Shown piece by piece: positions 1 to 10,260 of a DNA stretch of 64,000 nucleotides. The number at the start of each line of letters is the position of its first letter. Position 1 is the stretch's first letter. This stretch comes from Heterostelium album PN500 (Eukaryota; Evosea; Eumycetozoa; Acytosteliales; Acytosteliaceae), in NCBI RefSeq assembly GCF_000004825.1, contig NW_008805065.1:496001-560000 (forward strand). Reading direction: 5' to 3'. The notes under the pieces were generated by a model, which was not told where the DNA came from, did no database searches, and saw nothing but the letters and a program-made list of their open reading frames with translations. Both the position numbers and the translations under genes were made by a program.

Positions 1-857
1 GGCAAATTACAATCGATATTGAGTGTAAGGGAGGTGAGATTAGGATGGTTATCGAAAAACTTGATCAGTCCATTCGATTCGAATTTACAAAATCTGGTGT
101 GGATCGTCAGACTTTCGAGATCTTTCAGGACTGGCGAGAGAACCACCAGAACTGTCTCTATGACATTGGTTGCTTTAGTGTTGGTGTGATAACCTTGACT
201 TTGTTGGTAACCAAGATATGAAATCTTTAGGCTGCGAAGCGATGCTCTCTCAACGGTTTGTTTGGTTTTCGGATCTGTTGTGTTTGAGAATTTCATAAAG
301 TTGGAAACCGTTTGTTGAACGTTCACTAGTGGCGGCGACGAATTGAAATCCAACTCGAGATTCTGAACAGTCGAGTAGATAGGACCGAGTTTGAAATAAT
401 CGATTTTGTTGTCTTGATGAATGCCACTGATTTGGTCGATACTATCGGGTATATAATAGCTCGTTTTCACGATCGAACTAACATACTTCATTGGACAATA
501 GGCATTGGCAAGATGTGGTAAATAGCTTGTCAGCGATGAATTTACACTACTATTCGCTCTTGTCACTGCAAAGTATGAATTCTTACTGAATAGCGCAGAG
601 ACAGACTCGAACCACGCTCGACAAACCAAACCCAATTTCAATCGATACGGAAGCAACAATGATTTATCATGCCACATATACTCTATTATCTTTCTCTGAA
701 GCAACAGATTGAATCTACACTCTACTGGTTCCACCCGGATGTTGTTCTTCAATTTATCATTATCGAAATCATCGTAATCATACTCGATTCCACCAAAGAA
801 ATCGATTTCATTGATCAAACCATATAAATCAATATTATTATTTATTTGATCTGTCAT
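1..857 (-). CDS. F-box-like / leucine-rich protein, 3' part outside window
   Basis: An open frame runs on the minus strand from an ATG at 857 to the window edge, giving the first 285 residues with no stop. After an acidic, Asn-rich leader (residues 1-40) comes a helical F-box-like segment (about 45-90) with the dictyostelid pattern of basic residues, II.Y.W, LGLVCRAWF. The rest has spaced hydrophobic segments such as LKDLESLTI and NLTSLTLNI that look like irregular leucine-rich repeats. F-box proteins usually join SCF ubiquitin ligases, so substrate selection is a family-based inference. The C terminus is missing because the window ends. It diverges from the F-box/FNIP gene starting at 1238 across a 380-bp AT-rich spacer. 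The family call is moderate; no specific function can be assigned. Confidence 0.6.
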   Translation of the reverse strand, partial: MTDQINNNIDLYGLINEIDFFGGIEYDYDDFDNDKLKNNIRVEPVECRFNLLLQRKIIEYMWHDKSLLLPYRLKLGLVCRAWFESVSALFSKNSYFAVTRANSSVNSSLTSYLPHLANAYCPMKYVSSIVKTSYYIPDSIDQISGIHQDNKIDYFKLGPIYSTVQNLELDFNSSPPLVNVQQTVSNFMKFSNTTDPKTKQTVERASLRSLKISYLGYQQSQGYHTNTKATNVIETVLVVLSPVLKDLESLTIHTRFCKFESNGLIKFFDNHPNLTSLTLNIDCNL

Positions 858-1237
858 TTGCAAGACTAAACTCTCAAATAATTAATAAAACATCAAATAT
901 ATTACAGATGATTATATAAATACATACAACTATCGTTCATTGAGATTTTAAAATTGATGATAGTTTGTTAAACATTTTTTTTTACAAAGTTTGAATTATT
1001 CATAAAAATTTCCTAAAAAAGCAAAATATTTAATTCATTTTATTTTCAAAAATTTCTTATCTTTTTTTGCTTCTATTTTGCAAAGAAAGTGGGTCTTTAT
1101 TACCAAAAAGCTCACTTTTTTTTTTTAAGTATTAACAGTTTTTGAAAAAAAAAATCAAAAATAAGATGGAATTATGATCATACGATTTTTTTCACACCAC
1201 GAAAACAACTGAAAAATAGTTTTCGTTCACTGTTAAA
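858..1237. other. AT-rich divergent intergenic spacer
   Basis: This 380-bp stretch separates two divergently transcribed F-box-type genes and must hold both promoters. It contains several A and T runs (around 974-982, 1119-1128, 1146-1154) and no credible reading frame. No clear TATA box or other element could be singled out. Confidence 0.4.
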
Positions 1238-2869
1238 ATGATAATAGTCAGCAATATATCACATCTATTATTGGCAAAGATAATCAGTTATCTCGATGAT
1301 AATATAGATAGAATTTGTTTTACTCTTGTGTGTAGACGTTGGTTTAACGATAGGCACAGATATCTATTGTTTAATGATATAAAACATGTAGGAGTTCCAA
1401 ATATGTCGAAAATCTGTATGAATTCCTATAAATCATTGATAAATGATTCGATGCAACAAAAAAGATCTAAAATGATCATGGGACCGAATAATCGATACAA
1501 ATATTATAGCTCTGGTATTCAAACAGGTAATTAGATTTATCTATAGAAGTCTGTAACAAAATACTAATGTTTCTAATCGATAGGTTTAAATTTAGCTACG
1601 ATCAATATCAGTGGTAGTAACAGCAATACTACTTCTTATGTATTGGCAGAGAATCTCTATCAAATTGAATCGAATTCAAACATAACCAATATAAAACGAT
1701 GCTTGACATTGAAAGATAAATTCCCTCCGAGTTTAACATCGTTGTCATTGGATCAAGCTTTTGAAGAACCACTATTTAGAGATTGTTTTCCTCAGAGTTT
1801 GCGGAAATTGAGATTGAATAAAGATACACAACCGCTTGGACATGGTGTTCTACCGTCGTCACTAGAGAAACTGATTATCGTAAAACTAATGCATCCAATC
1901 GAACCAGGTGTATTGCCAGCATCACTAAGATCTTTGTATATTATATATTCAAAGATCGAAGGTTTTCTTAAGGTTGGATCGTTACCAAACCAACTTGAAT
2001 CGTATTTCCACTCTATGAATGTCATTCATATTGAAGATAACGTGTTGCCTACATCGTTGAAATCGCTAATGAATATTCCCACAATATGGATTCCACATTT
2101 AAGTTCATTGGTGAATCTACGATCGCTGTCATTCCTTCTTCTTCGTAATACAGTGGTGTTAGATCTCAGTGTTCTTCCAAGCTCATTGACTGCACTCAAC
2201 TTGATTGGTTCACCCACATTGAAATCGGCATTGCCCATATCCATTCGACATTTACAACTATGCAATTCATTTTATAATCTCGATGAGCTCTTTCCAGATC
2301 GATCAAACTACCACTTGGAGGTATTGGGTATTGACGGATTCAGTGAGCAGTCATTGGTCGGTTTGGACATTAAACGTTTGGAACTAGGCACCCCATTTAC
2401 AGATTCAAGAAAAAAACTCAGAGAAATTCCATTTGGAGTCCGAGAACTCTCTCTCTGTACTAGTAATGCCATTGTCGATGATAATACTTTCCCATCGACA
2501 CTTAGAGAGCTCAATGTTTACGATCTGACTATTTTCAATCAATCAGGAGTTAAATTACCAAATTCAATCAAACACCTTATTCTTCGTAGTAATGATAGCA
2601 ATATCACAAAGATAAGTAATAACATATTTCCAAACTCATTAGAAAGTATAAAAATTTCAACCATTTCCATCCCATTCAACAGTATGGTTGACAACTTAAC
2701 CATTAAAAATGATAACTGTAATTGTACTATTAGAAAACTTGATAATGACTATTTCATTCTATTTGGAATGATTGACCGAAAATTCATTGCATCATTATTC
2801 CACAAATCAAAATTTCATCCTCCCAATAAATTTAAATCAATATTAAAAAATAAAATTTCAAATCTTTAA
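1238..2869 (+). CDS. F-box and FNIP repeat-containing protein
   Basis: Two exons, 1238-1526 and 1584-2869, joined across a 57-bp intron (GTAATT...GATAG) that splits a Gly codon; the product is 524 residues. Residues 8-50 form an F-box (LLLAKIISYLDDN, then ICFTLVCRRWF). From about residue 125 the protein is built from FNIP-type repeats of about 22 residues, recognised by recurring LPSSL, FPQSL, LPASL, FPSTL cores followed by a short beta strand, roughly eleven units. FNIP repeats are a dictyostelid hallmark with an LRR-like fold. The F-box predicts assembly into an SCF ubiquitin ligase with the repeats binding substrate; that role is inferred. The gene at 56022-57864 has the same architecture and the same exon layout (F-box exon, one phase-1 intron, FNIP exon). 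Confidence 0.85.
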
Positions 2870-3166
2870 AAAAAAAAAACTGGAACATGTTTCGTGATCA
2901 TTTACATCTGTGGTGTCATATAAATATGTAAAAAGATCAAAGATAAGTTAAGTTTTTCAGTTTCATCCCAATCAAATTTTATAATTAAATTTCAAATATT
3001 TAATCAAATAAAAATAATCTATGAAATTGGATTCAAAGATAGAAATTTTGGAGAAGAAAACGTCCTTTGACCATGATTTTTTTTGTTTTTTATGAAAAAA
3101 AAGTTTCAAAACTTGCACCTCCACCTTCTTAAAACTTTTTAATCTATTTAGTTATTGCTAAAATAA

Positions 3167-5389
3167 ATGGATAATAATAACTTAGATATAAAAATATTTA
3201 GAAAAGTATTTTTAAATAAATTTCTATCAAATTTAATTTTTAGAAAGTTAAAGGCATACGATGCTACTGGTAGTAAAATTAAGAGATGGAATCAGTTAAC
3301 ATTCAGATGGATCTGCGAGAACAAATATTTTGGTTTATTACGATATTGGGTTGATGCGCACTATGATCTTGTAGAGGAGTTGAATCAATCTGTTATGCTG
3401 AGGATGCCACTCACCTTGGAGACCTATGATGAACGTCTAGATGAGAATGTAGTTCTTTTCAGACATTGTTCAATCACAACGTTTATGGAGAATAACCGTG
3501 ACCTCGGATTGTTTCTATTTATCTACTTTCGGTTTCAAAATCATTTCGAACTGGCACGTGAACCAGTCAACTCTCGCTATGAAGTCAGTTTCAATGTATT
3601 GGAGTCGGCGTGTCTCGCCGGCAACTTGGATATAGTGGAGACGCTCATTCGCAACAAATTCAAGATCAATAATAAACAAGAAGCATTGGTAAAAACCGGA
3701 CGCTCAGGAAATATGAAACTGCTAGAGCGGATCGCAAAGCTGTGTGCACCAATCGATATCTCTGTTATTAAGGATATGATTCGAGAGAACCGACGTAAAA
3801 ATGTGATACCAATCGACATGATCCTCTATCTACTGAGGAATCCCCAGTATTTCAAAACGCTTTTCAGTGTGGATGGTCATCTGTTATACCATATCGTTCA
3901 ATTCAACCATTTGGATTTGTTAAAGTTTTTAATTGAAGAATTGAATCTCGATATAACTAGTTCACAAACAGCTCAAACTTTGAATGCAACGTTTGATTAC
4001 TCTGCTAATGCCGGTATCGATATGTTTAATTATGTTTTAGAATTGCTTACCAAAGCGAAATGGACATTGGTAATAAGTAGTTTAGGATTTTCCGGATTGA
4101 TCGCTCTCTACAAACAAATCGATGATGAACTGTTCTTCCAACTCTACTCTACAATACCAAAGTCTGAATATGTAATTAGGACAGCTCAATCGATAGCAGT
4201 ATCGAAATCACACATCGATTTGTTGAAGAAATTGGTAGATTTAGAAGGTATACCAGCTCTGACAAGTCCTATCATTATATCTGCATTTAAAGTTGGTAAT
4301 ATCGATATCATACGTACTGTTCTATCGATCTATGGAAATCATGTCGGGATTGAGCGAGAGGAAAGAGATAAGTTGATATTGGAGATGGTCAAAGCAGGTA
4401 ATCTAGAGTTATTACAATTGATTATTACCATTGGTATTGATCCACCTCCTATCGGTACATCGGTAATGACCGAAGCAGCAAGATTAGGACAGCTTGAGAT
4501 CGTGAAATACATTCGAAAGAACAGAGTTGAAGGATGCGAACCACATACTCTCGCCTGGTGTATAGCTAATGGTTCTAGTCAAGAGATGATCGATTTTCTA
4601 CTGGATGAATGCATGCCATTCTTTAGTGTAAAGTCATTGGAACCCATTAAGAATGCATGTGGAAGAGGAGACATACTACTAGTTCAAAAGTTGCTATCAT
4701 TTGGCTTTGCAATAGATCATGAAGCATTGGAGATCGCCGCTGCCAATAATCATCTGGACATTGTCAAATCACTCGATATGTATGCAGGTTCGCAAACAGC
4801 AATGAATCTAGCAGCTGAGAATGGACATCTCGAAACGGTTATCTATCTTCACAATCATAGAAAAGAAGGTTGTAATCATTTGGCTATGGACAGAGCTCTA
4901 CAGAATGGCTGTATGGACGTAGTTAGATTCCTGCATGATAATCGTACGGAGGGTTGTACGCCCACCGGTATAGATAAATCGTTATCATACGGACAGACAG
5001 CAGCAATCAAATTCGTTGTAGAGAATAGAAGTGAACGTTGGACTCATAACGGATTACACAGTGCGGTTTTGAATGGTCATTTCAAATTGGCTCGCTATGC
5101 AATGTCGATCCTAAACAATCTATCTCAACAATCGATCAACTCATTTCTAAAATACGAAACCAAAGACTTTAATTATCGAGCGATACAATTCTACTACTAT
5201 ATAGGCTTGATTAAAATCGATGATATCAAAGAAGTAATCGTTTCAAAGGATGATATCGATGCAAAATTATTTTTACTCGGACTGATCAACCCGAAAACAA
5301 AGTACTCTCGATATGATAATGTACGACGAGACTCTCAATTAAACGCTCAGGTTACATTACAACAATTCTTAAAGAATGTCCAAAGATAA
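3167..5389 (+). CDS. Ankyrin repeat-containing protein (dictyostelid family)
   Basis: A single-exon gene of 740 residues. The N terminus (residues 9-35, FRKVFLNKFLSNLIFRKLK) is a conserved leader seen again in the broken relatives at 5431-5859 and 6006-6828. The middle and C-terminal parts contain degenerate ankyrin-like helical pairs, clearest at residues 430-640: ARLGQLEIVKYI, AAANNHLDIVKSL, AAENGHLETVIYL, ALQNGCMDVVRFL, each followed by a short loop containing EGC in several units. Such proteins are protein-binding scaffolds, and dictyostelids carry large families of them; partners are unknown. The ATG at 3167 is the first in frame and is preceded by a typical A-rich leader. No signal peptide or membrane segment is evident. 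It lies upstream of two decayed, oppositely oriented relatives, suggesting local duplication. Confidence 0.8.
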   Translation: MDNNNLDIKIFRKVFLNKFLSNLIFRKLKAYDATGSKIKRWNQLTFRWICENKYFGLLRYWVDAHYDLVEELNQSVMLRMPLTLETYDERLDENVVLFRHCSITTFMENNRDLGLFLFIYFRFQNHFELAREPVNSRYEVSFNVLESACLAGNLDIVETLIRNKFKINNKQEALVKTGRSGNMKLLERIAKLCAPIDISVIKDMIRENRRKNVIPIDMILYLLRNPQYFKTLFSVDGHLLYHIVQFNHLDLLKFLIEELNLDITSSQTAQTLNATFDYSANAGIDMFNYVLELLTKAKWTLVISSLGFSGLIALYKQIDDELFFQLYSTIPKSEYVIRTAQSIAVSKSHIDLLKKLVDLEGIPALTSPIIISAFKVGNIDIIRTVLSIYGNHVGIEREERDKLILEMVKAGNLELLQLIITIGIDPPPIGTSVMTEAARLGQLEIVKYIRKNRVEGCEPHTLAWCIANGSSQEMIDFLLDECMPFFSVKSLEPIKNACGRGDILLVQKLLSFGFAIDHEALEIAAANNHLDIVKSLDMYAGSQTAMNLAAENGHLETVIYLHNHRKEGCNHLAMDRALQNGCMDVVRFLHDNRTEGCTPTGIDKSLSYGQTAAIKFVVENRSERWTHNGLHSAVLNGHFKLARYAMSILNNLSQQSINSFLKYETKDFNYRAIQFYYYIGLIKIDDIKEVIVSKDDIDAKLFLLGLINPKTKYSRYDNVRRDSQLNAQVTLQQFLKNVQR

Positions 5390-5430
5390 GTTAATAAAGA
5401 TTACAAGTTTTTATTTAATTATAGTTATTA

Positions 5431-5859
5431 TTATCTAAATATATTTTGTGGTATAGAATTAGTTTGAAATCTAAGATATTGTTCAATTGGTTTTCTCTTG
5501 TATATTAATGATGTTATTATTAAACTGTTTATTATTCTTTGTTTTTCGCTTTTGTACCAACTATCATTATGAATGTAATCTAAAATATATTGAAGCATCT
5601 CTAAACTACCTATTTTGATTGCATTCTCCAAAACAGAGATAGCTTCTATCTCTTCTAATCTACTTTTACTCTTATTATCTTCTAGGTATTTCTTTAAATG
5701 ATCGAAATAGTTATGAATGGCCATTACTCTTGGTGAAGCTATAACTTCATTCCAACGATAAACTTTTCTTCCATTTCTAGCTGATATCAATCTAACATGA
5801 TTAAATATTAACTTTTTTAAAACACTATTATTAAAAACTAAAGAAAAATAATTATCCAT
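5431..5859 (-). pseudogene. Truncated ankyrin-family paralogue
   Basis: A 142-residue frame starting at the ATG at 5859 aligns with the first part of the ankyrin-family protein at 3167-5389: leader MDNYFSLVFNNSVLKKLIF, then YRWNEVI, then a helical segment VLENAIKIGSLEMLQYIL. It stops after what would be the first repeat unit, where the intact relative has about 600 more residues. No continuation in any frame is seen before the neighbouring gene ends at 5389, so it is a 3'-deleted copy rather than a frameshifted one. It could still encode a short protein. It faces the intact gene tail to tail, with only 41 bp between the two stop codons. Confidence 0.6.
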
Positions 5860-6005
5860 TTTAAGCTTTGAAATAATAGATCGATCATATGATCGCAAAA
5901 TATGTTAAAAATTGATTGATTTATTTTTTTATTTTAATTCTTTGTTTTAATATATTTGTTTATAACATTCTTTGATTGTTGTGAATATAGATATTCAGTA
6001 GAAAA

Positions 6006-6828
6006 TTAATATAGGTTTCCGTGTTGTACCACCATGTCTATGCTATCTGGACGACACTCACACTGATTTTCAATTAGCAACCTGAAAATCTCACCTACAG
6101 AGGTGGAAGCAGTCTTTACATACTCTTGGTTTTGTGTATCCAATCTATCTCTGTGCTCTACCAATAGGTACTCTTATAATTCTTGTTGCTGGTGAATGAT
6201 AGCAATCATGAACATATCTGAATGTACCAAATCCTGGGGTCTGTTGTTGGATAGCCATGGGATCATAGATATTCTTCCATGAGCAGCACAAGAATTGAAA
6301 ACATTCACATCATAAATTGAACTTGGACTGTTTTCAATTTTATAGTGAAATAGTTTCATTAGCTCCATATCTCCACAAAAAGCAGTGTTGCATAAAGCCC
6401 TCTTGAAATTCCATTGTTGCATTGGATATTTCTCCAAGAGTAAAAGAATAAATTCGGTTCGACCATACAGTGTAGACCAAGATAGAATATCATTTAAATT
6501 CTCATTAGAAGAGGTCGACCTGATCAGGTAAAAATAATTCTTTTCTTCATTAAGCTCCAATAAATATTTGAAAATATTTAAATTGCCAACTTTAATAATA
6601 TTCTCTAAGATTTGAAAATAAAAAGATCTCCGGATATCACCATTCTTTCTCTCTATATATTGATTTAATAGATTGAAATAACCATTTCCAATCATTACAT
6701 GTGGCCTTAATAACTTCTCTCCAATTATAATATAACTGATTATCTTTTCCTAATATAATTCTAACTTGATTGAAATTTATATTTTAAAACTTTATTATTA
6801 AATATAAAAGAAAATATAGTTTATCCAT
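6006..6828 (-). pseudogene. Decayed ankyrin-family gene
   Basis: A remnant of the same family. It begins with ATG at 6828; the first ~130 bp encode the family leader (FNNKVLK, then FNQVRIIL, then YYNWREVI) but in shifting frames with a stop, so at least two small indels separate the pieces. From 6695 a frame of 173 codons runs open through ankyrin-like segments (ILENIIKVGNLNIFKYLLEL, LCNTAFCGDMELMKLF) to a TAA at 6174-6176. The same frame then stays open for another 55 codons (YLLVEHRDRLDTQ..., IFRLLIENQCECRPDSIDMVVQHGN) to 6006. One nonsense codon plus N-terminal indels therefore disable a shorter family member. Sequencing error is a possible alternative but would need several independent errors. 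Confidence 0.65.
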
Positions 6829-7444
6829 TTGTGTTAGTTAACATAATAAAAGTTGTTATTATTAATTATTGGTTTTGATACTCCCTTTAACTTTTTATAT
6901 ATTTTATCTTGATAGTTAACCACTTTATATCTATAAGTAAAATCATTAAGGTTATACTTAAAATTAATAACAGTGGGTTTAACACAATCATTTTGCTTGA
7001 TAAAATGTTTTATTACTTTTTTTTTTAAGTATTAATCGTTCAGATAAAAATAAAAGTTAAAGAATGAGATAAAATTTGATTTAATCAATGATAATGAGAC
7101 ATTAATCAAGAACACACAAGAATTGTAAATAAAACAAATTTTTTGCTGTGCACTACATAAAATATATATATTTTTTATGGGTTTATATGTATTCTCCAGT
7201 ATTTGATGATCAAAATTAAATAAAATAAAATAAAAAAAAATAAAAAAAAACACCAAAAGTGAAAAAGTTTTTTTTACTAAGAAAAAAAAATACAAAATCA
7301 AAAAAAAAGGGGGTGATTCAATCCAGAAAGAACTTGGAAATCATCAATCTATAGTACTTCCAAACTAATTGCTTATTACAAGTTTGCATGAGTTCTTAAA
7401 AGGAAAAAAATAGATATCATTCTTTCACCAGATCAAGGCAATCA
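6829..7444. other. AT-rich intergenic region
   Basis: About 600 bp with long A and T runs, especially 7195-7310. A minus-strand frame here encodes mainly Phe, Ile, Leu and Lys and is a low-complexity artefact. The 3' half presumably holds the promoter of the repeat protein starting at 7445; no specific element was recognised. Confidence 0.4.
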
Positions 7445-9208
7445 ATGACTACTCAACAGCAATACTTGGAGTCAATAGTAAAAGATCCTACCAATTCCCA
7501 TTCATACTATAACCTTGCAGAATCACTTTCAAATGACGAATCAATCGTACTTTCAAATGGACAATCTTTTACGAAACAACAACTATACTTGAAAGCAATA
7601 GAATGTGATCCAACCAATTCCAACTCTTATGCTAACCTTGCAATGACACTTGAAAGTTGTGAATCAATCATACTTCCGAATGGACAATCAATGACAGAAC
7701 AACAACTATACTTGAAAGCAATAGAGTGTGATCCTACCGATTCCGATTCTTATTATAACCTTGCAACGACACTTTCAAATGGTGAATCAATAACACTTCC
7801 GAATGGACAATCAATAACAAAACAACAACTCTACTTGAAATCAATAGAGCTTGGTCCAACTGATTCATATTCATATCATGAGCTTGCAACGACACTTTCA
7901 AGTGGCGAATCAATCACACTTCCTAATGGACAATCAATGACAGAACAACAACTATACTTGAAGGCAATAGAGTATGACCCAACAAATTCCAGTTCATTTC
8001 ATATCTTGGCATCGACACTTTCAAGTGGCGAATCAATCATACTTAACAATGGACAATCAGTTACAAAACAACAACTGTTATTAAAAGCTATAGAATATAA
8101 TCCAACCGATTCATATTCATATTATAACATTGCAACGACACTTTCAAGTGGTGGATCGATCACACTTAACGATGGTCAGACAATGACAAAGCAACAACTA
8201 CTTTTAAGAGCAATAGAATTTGATCCAACCAATACATTTTCATATTCAAGCCTTGCGATGACACTTGAAAGTGATGAATCAATCACTCTTCCAAATGGAG
8301 AAGAAATGACTGGACAACAACTATGCTTAGAAGCAATAGAATGCGATCCAACCAATTCCCAAGCATATCATAACCTAGCAACGGCACTTGAAAGTGATGA
8401 ATCAATCACACTTATTGACGGAGATGAAATGACAAAACAACAACTATTCTTGAAATCAATAGAATGCGATCCAACCAATTCCAACTCATATAATATGCTT
8501 GCAAATTCAATTGCAATTGGTGAATCAATCACTCTTCATAACGGTCAATCAATGACAGACCAACAACTATACTTGAAAGCAATAGAGTGTGATCAAACCA
8601 ATTTCAATTTTTATTATAATCTTGCAGAAACACTGGCATGTGGCCAATCAATAACACTCCCTATTGGACAATCAATAACAAAACAACAACTCTACTTGAA
8701 ATCAATAGAATGTGGTCCAACCTTTTCCCCTTCATATCATAAACTTGCAACAACACTCATCGGCGATCAATCAATCACACTTCCTAATGGACAATCAATG
8801 ACAGAACAACAATTATACTTGAAAGCAATAGAGTGTGATCCAAACAATTCACCGTCCTATAATAACCTCGCAACCACGCTTACACCTGACACATCAATCA
8901 CACTTTTAAATGGAAAATCATTGACCGCACAACAACTCTACCTGAAAGCAATAGAATGTGATCCAACCAATTCCCATTCTTTTAGTAATCTTGCATCGAC
9001 ACTTTCAAGTGGTGAATCAATAATACTAAATGATGGTCAAGCAATGACTGCGCAACAACTATACTTGAAATCAATAGAACTTGATCCAACCGATTCCGAT
9101 ACATATTATAACCTTGGACTTACCCTTTTGGACAACAAACAAACCATTACACTTCCAAATGGTGAACAAATGTCAAGGAGACAACTAATTCAAAAAGCAA
9201 GAGAATAA
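7445..9208 (+). CDS. TPR-like protein of fourteen 41-residue repeats
   Basis: A single-exon, 587-residue protein made almost entirely of 14 tandem repeats of 41 residues (123 bp each). A typical unit reads IECDPTNSNSYANLAMTL followed by ESITLPNGQSMTEQQLYLKA. The DPTN..YYNLA...L and QLYLKAIE halves match the helix B/helix A consensus of tetratricopeptide repeats (AIE.DP.....YNNLA). Each 34-residue TPR is enlarged by about 7 residues forming an S-I-T-L-x-N-G-Q turn, probably a beta hairpin between the helices. TPR arrays bind protein partners; the partner is unknown. No signal peptide, membrane segment or additional domain is present. Repeats differ at many silent and coding sites, so the array is not newly expanded. 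Confidence is high that it is expressed protein and moderate that it folds as TPR. Confidence 0.8.
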   Translation: MTTQQQYLESIVKDPTNSHSYYNLAESLSNDESIVLSNGQSFTKQQLYLKAIECDPTNSNSYANLAMTLESCESIILPNGQSMTEQQLYLKAIECDPTDSDSYYNLATTLSNGESITLPNGQSITKQQLYLKSIELGPTDSYSYHELATTLSSGESITLPNGQSMTEQQLYLKAIEYDPTNSSSFHILASTLSSGESIILNNGQSVTKQQLLLKAIEYNPTDSYSYYNIATTLSSGGSITLNDGQTMTKQQLLLRAIEFDPTNTFSYSSLAMTLESDESITLPNGEEMTGQQLCLEAIECDPTNSQAYHNLATALESDESITLIDGDEMTKQQLFLKSIECDPTNSNSYNMLANSIAIGESITLHNGQSMTDQQLYLKAIECDQTNFNFYYNLAETLACGQSITLPIGQSITKQQLYLKSIECGPTFSPSYHKLATTLIGDQSITLPNGQSMTEQQLYLKAIECDPNNSPSYNNLATTLTPDTSITLLNGKSLTAQQLYLKAIECDPTNSHSFSNLASTLSSGESIILNDGQAMTAQQLYLKSIELDPTDSDTYYNLGLTLLDNKQTITLPNGEQMSRRQLIQKARE

Positions 9209-9361
9209 ATCACTTTTTTACACTACCGCCAAAGTAATAGCGAGTACTATCTATTTTTACTATTTATACACAAATTTTATTTTTTTAACAATAATTGTCT
9301 AAATTTGATATATGTTCTAAAAGTTTGGTATTATTCTGGTCGGAGAGTAGGAACAACACCA

Positions 9362-10260
9362 TTAGTAACTTCTTATTAATACCAAAGATCTACGTAGTGA
9401 TCTGTTATTCTTGAGTGCTTCAATGAATTCCGGTTCGATTTGATCACCTGTCATTTTGACGCTGCATTTCAAAACTCTGTCTGCCTTGAATCCATATTTT
9501 TGTTGTCTATTTAAGAGTCTGGTGATTCCTTTGAATGTATTATCGAGGTCATAGCGAAGTAATTTCAAGTGGTGAACCCTAGCCAACATCTCTACTTTTT
9601 ATCGTTTACCGATGTCTTCATCTTGTACAAGTTGTTTCTTGATACCAGCGAGCAATAGTCGATACAATCCATGGAGAGTTGTTCTATCGCTGTCTCTTGC
9701 AAGAGGAACTCTACGCATTTCGCTCCATCATTGAATTCACAATCGATGTGGAAAATCTTGAGAATTCGAGGTAGCTGATCAGCTGCACTTGGAATGCCGG
9801 TGTATCATCGACTGGTTCACGATCGAAATACATAATGAAGCGGAATAGCAAGTGTTCCAACGCCTTCAAATTCAGCAGACCTTCGAATAACATCGGGGAG
9901 AACTTGTCACCCATCAAGAAGAAACAAAAGTCACCTGTTTCTTAGTTGCTCTCGGTAAATTCAACCAACTCCAGGTAGGTGAGCTCTTTCCGCGCCAATT
10001 CTCAAACGTTTCAAGCCGAGCGGTGACAACAATTTGATATCATAGAACTCATCGTCGAAGGTGCAACTTATTGGACAACTGAAATACTCTGGTTTCACTC
10101 CGAGCTTGATCATCATCCTGATGTCGCCGTGACCACACTTTAGAGAACGAAGATTCGGAGCGATCATCTTAGAGCATCCATACTGACATCTCTGAGTGCA
10201 CCGGTAGCACAATCCAATTCCATCAAATTGTTAAAGAGTGCACATCTGTTAAGCTTATCT
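9362..10260 (-). pseudogene. Broken F-box-like LRR gene (relative of 48165-49475)
   Basis: Three reading-frame blocks on the minus strand (10212-9961, 9917-9711, 9589-9362), read in that order, match consecutive parts of the intact LRR protein at 48165-49475. Block 1 carries KMIAPNLRSLKCG and LLSPLGLKRLRIG, matching LKIAPSIRSLSCG and LLSPQLKRLKV. Block 2 carries LFEGLLNLKALEHL, matching LFDGLVKLTSLEHL. Block 3 carries HHLKLLRYD and KADRVLKCSVKM, matching PHLKLLYFN and IANKVLKCSFKL. The blocks are offset by frameshifts and the F-box end is missing, so it is not translatable as one protein. The segment 9370-9600 has a near-identical inverted copy at about 42,570-42,800. Its base composition is richer in G+C than surrounding DNA. 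Confidence 0.7.

Noticed and set aside
7032-7301. 89-codon minus-strand frame rich in Phe, Ile and Leu
   Set aside because: Low-complexity AT-rich DNA with A/T runs; no domain, start context or neighbour support.
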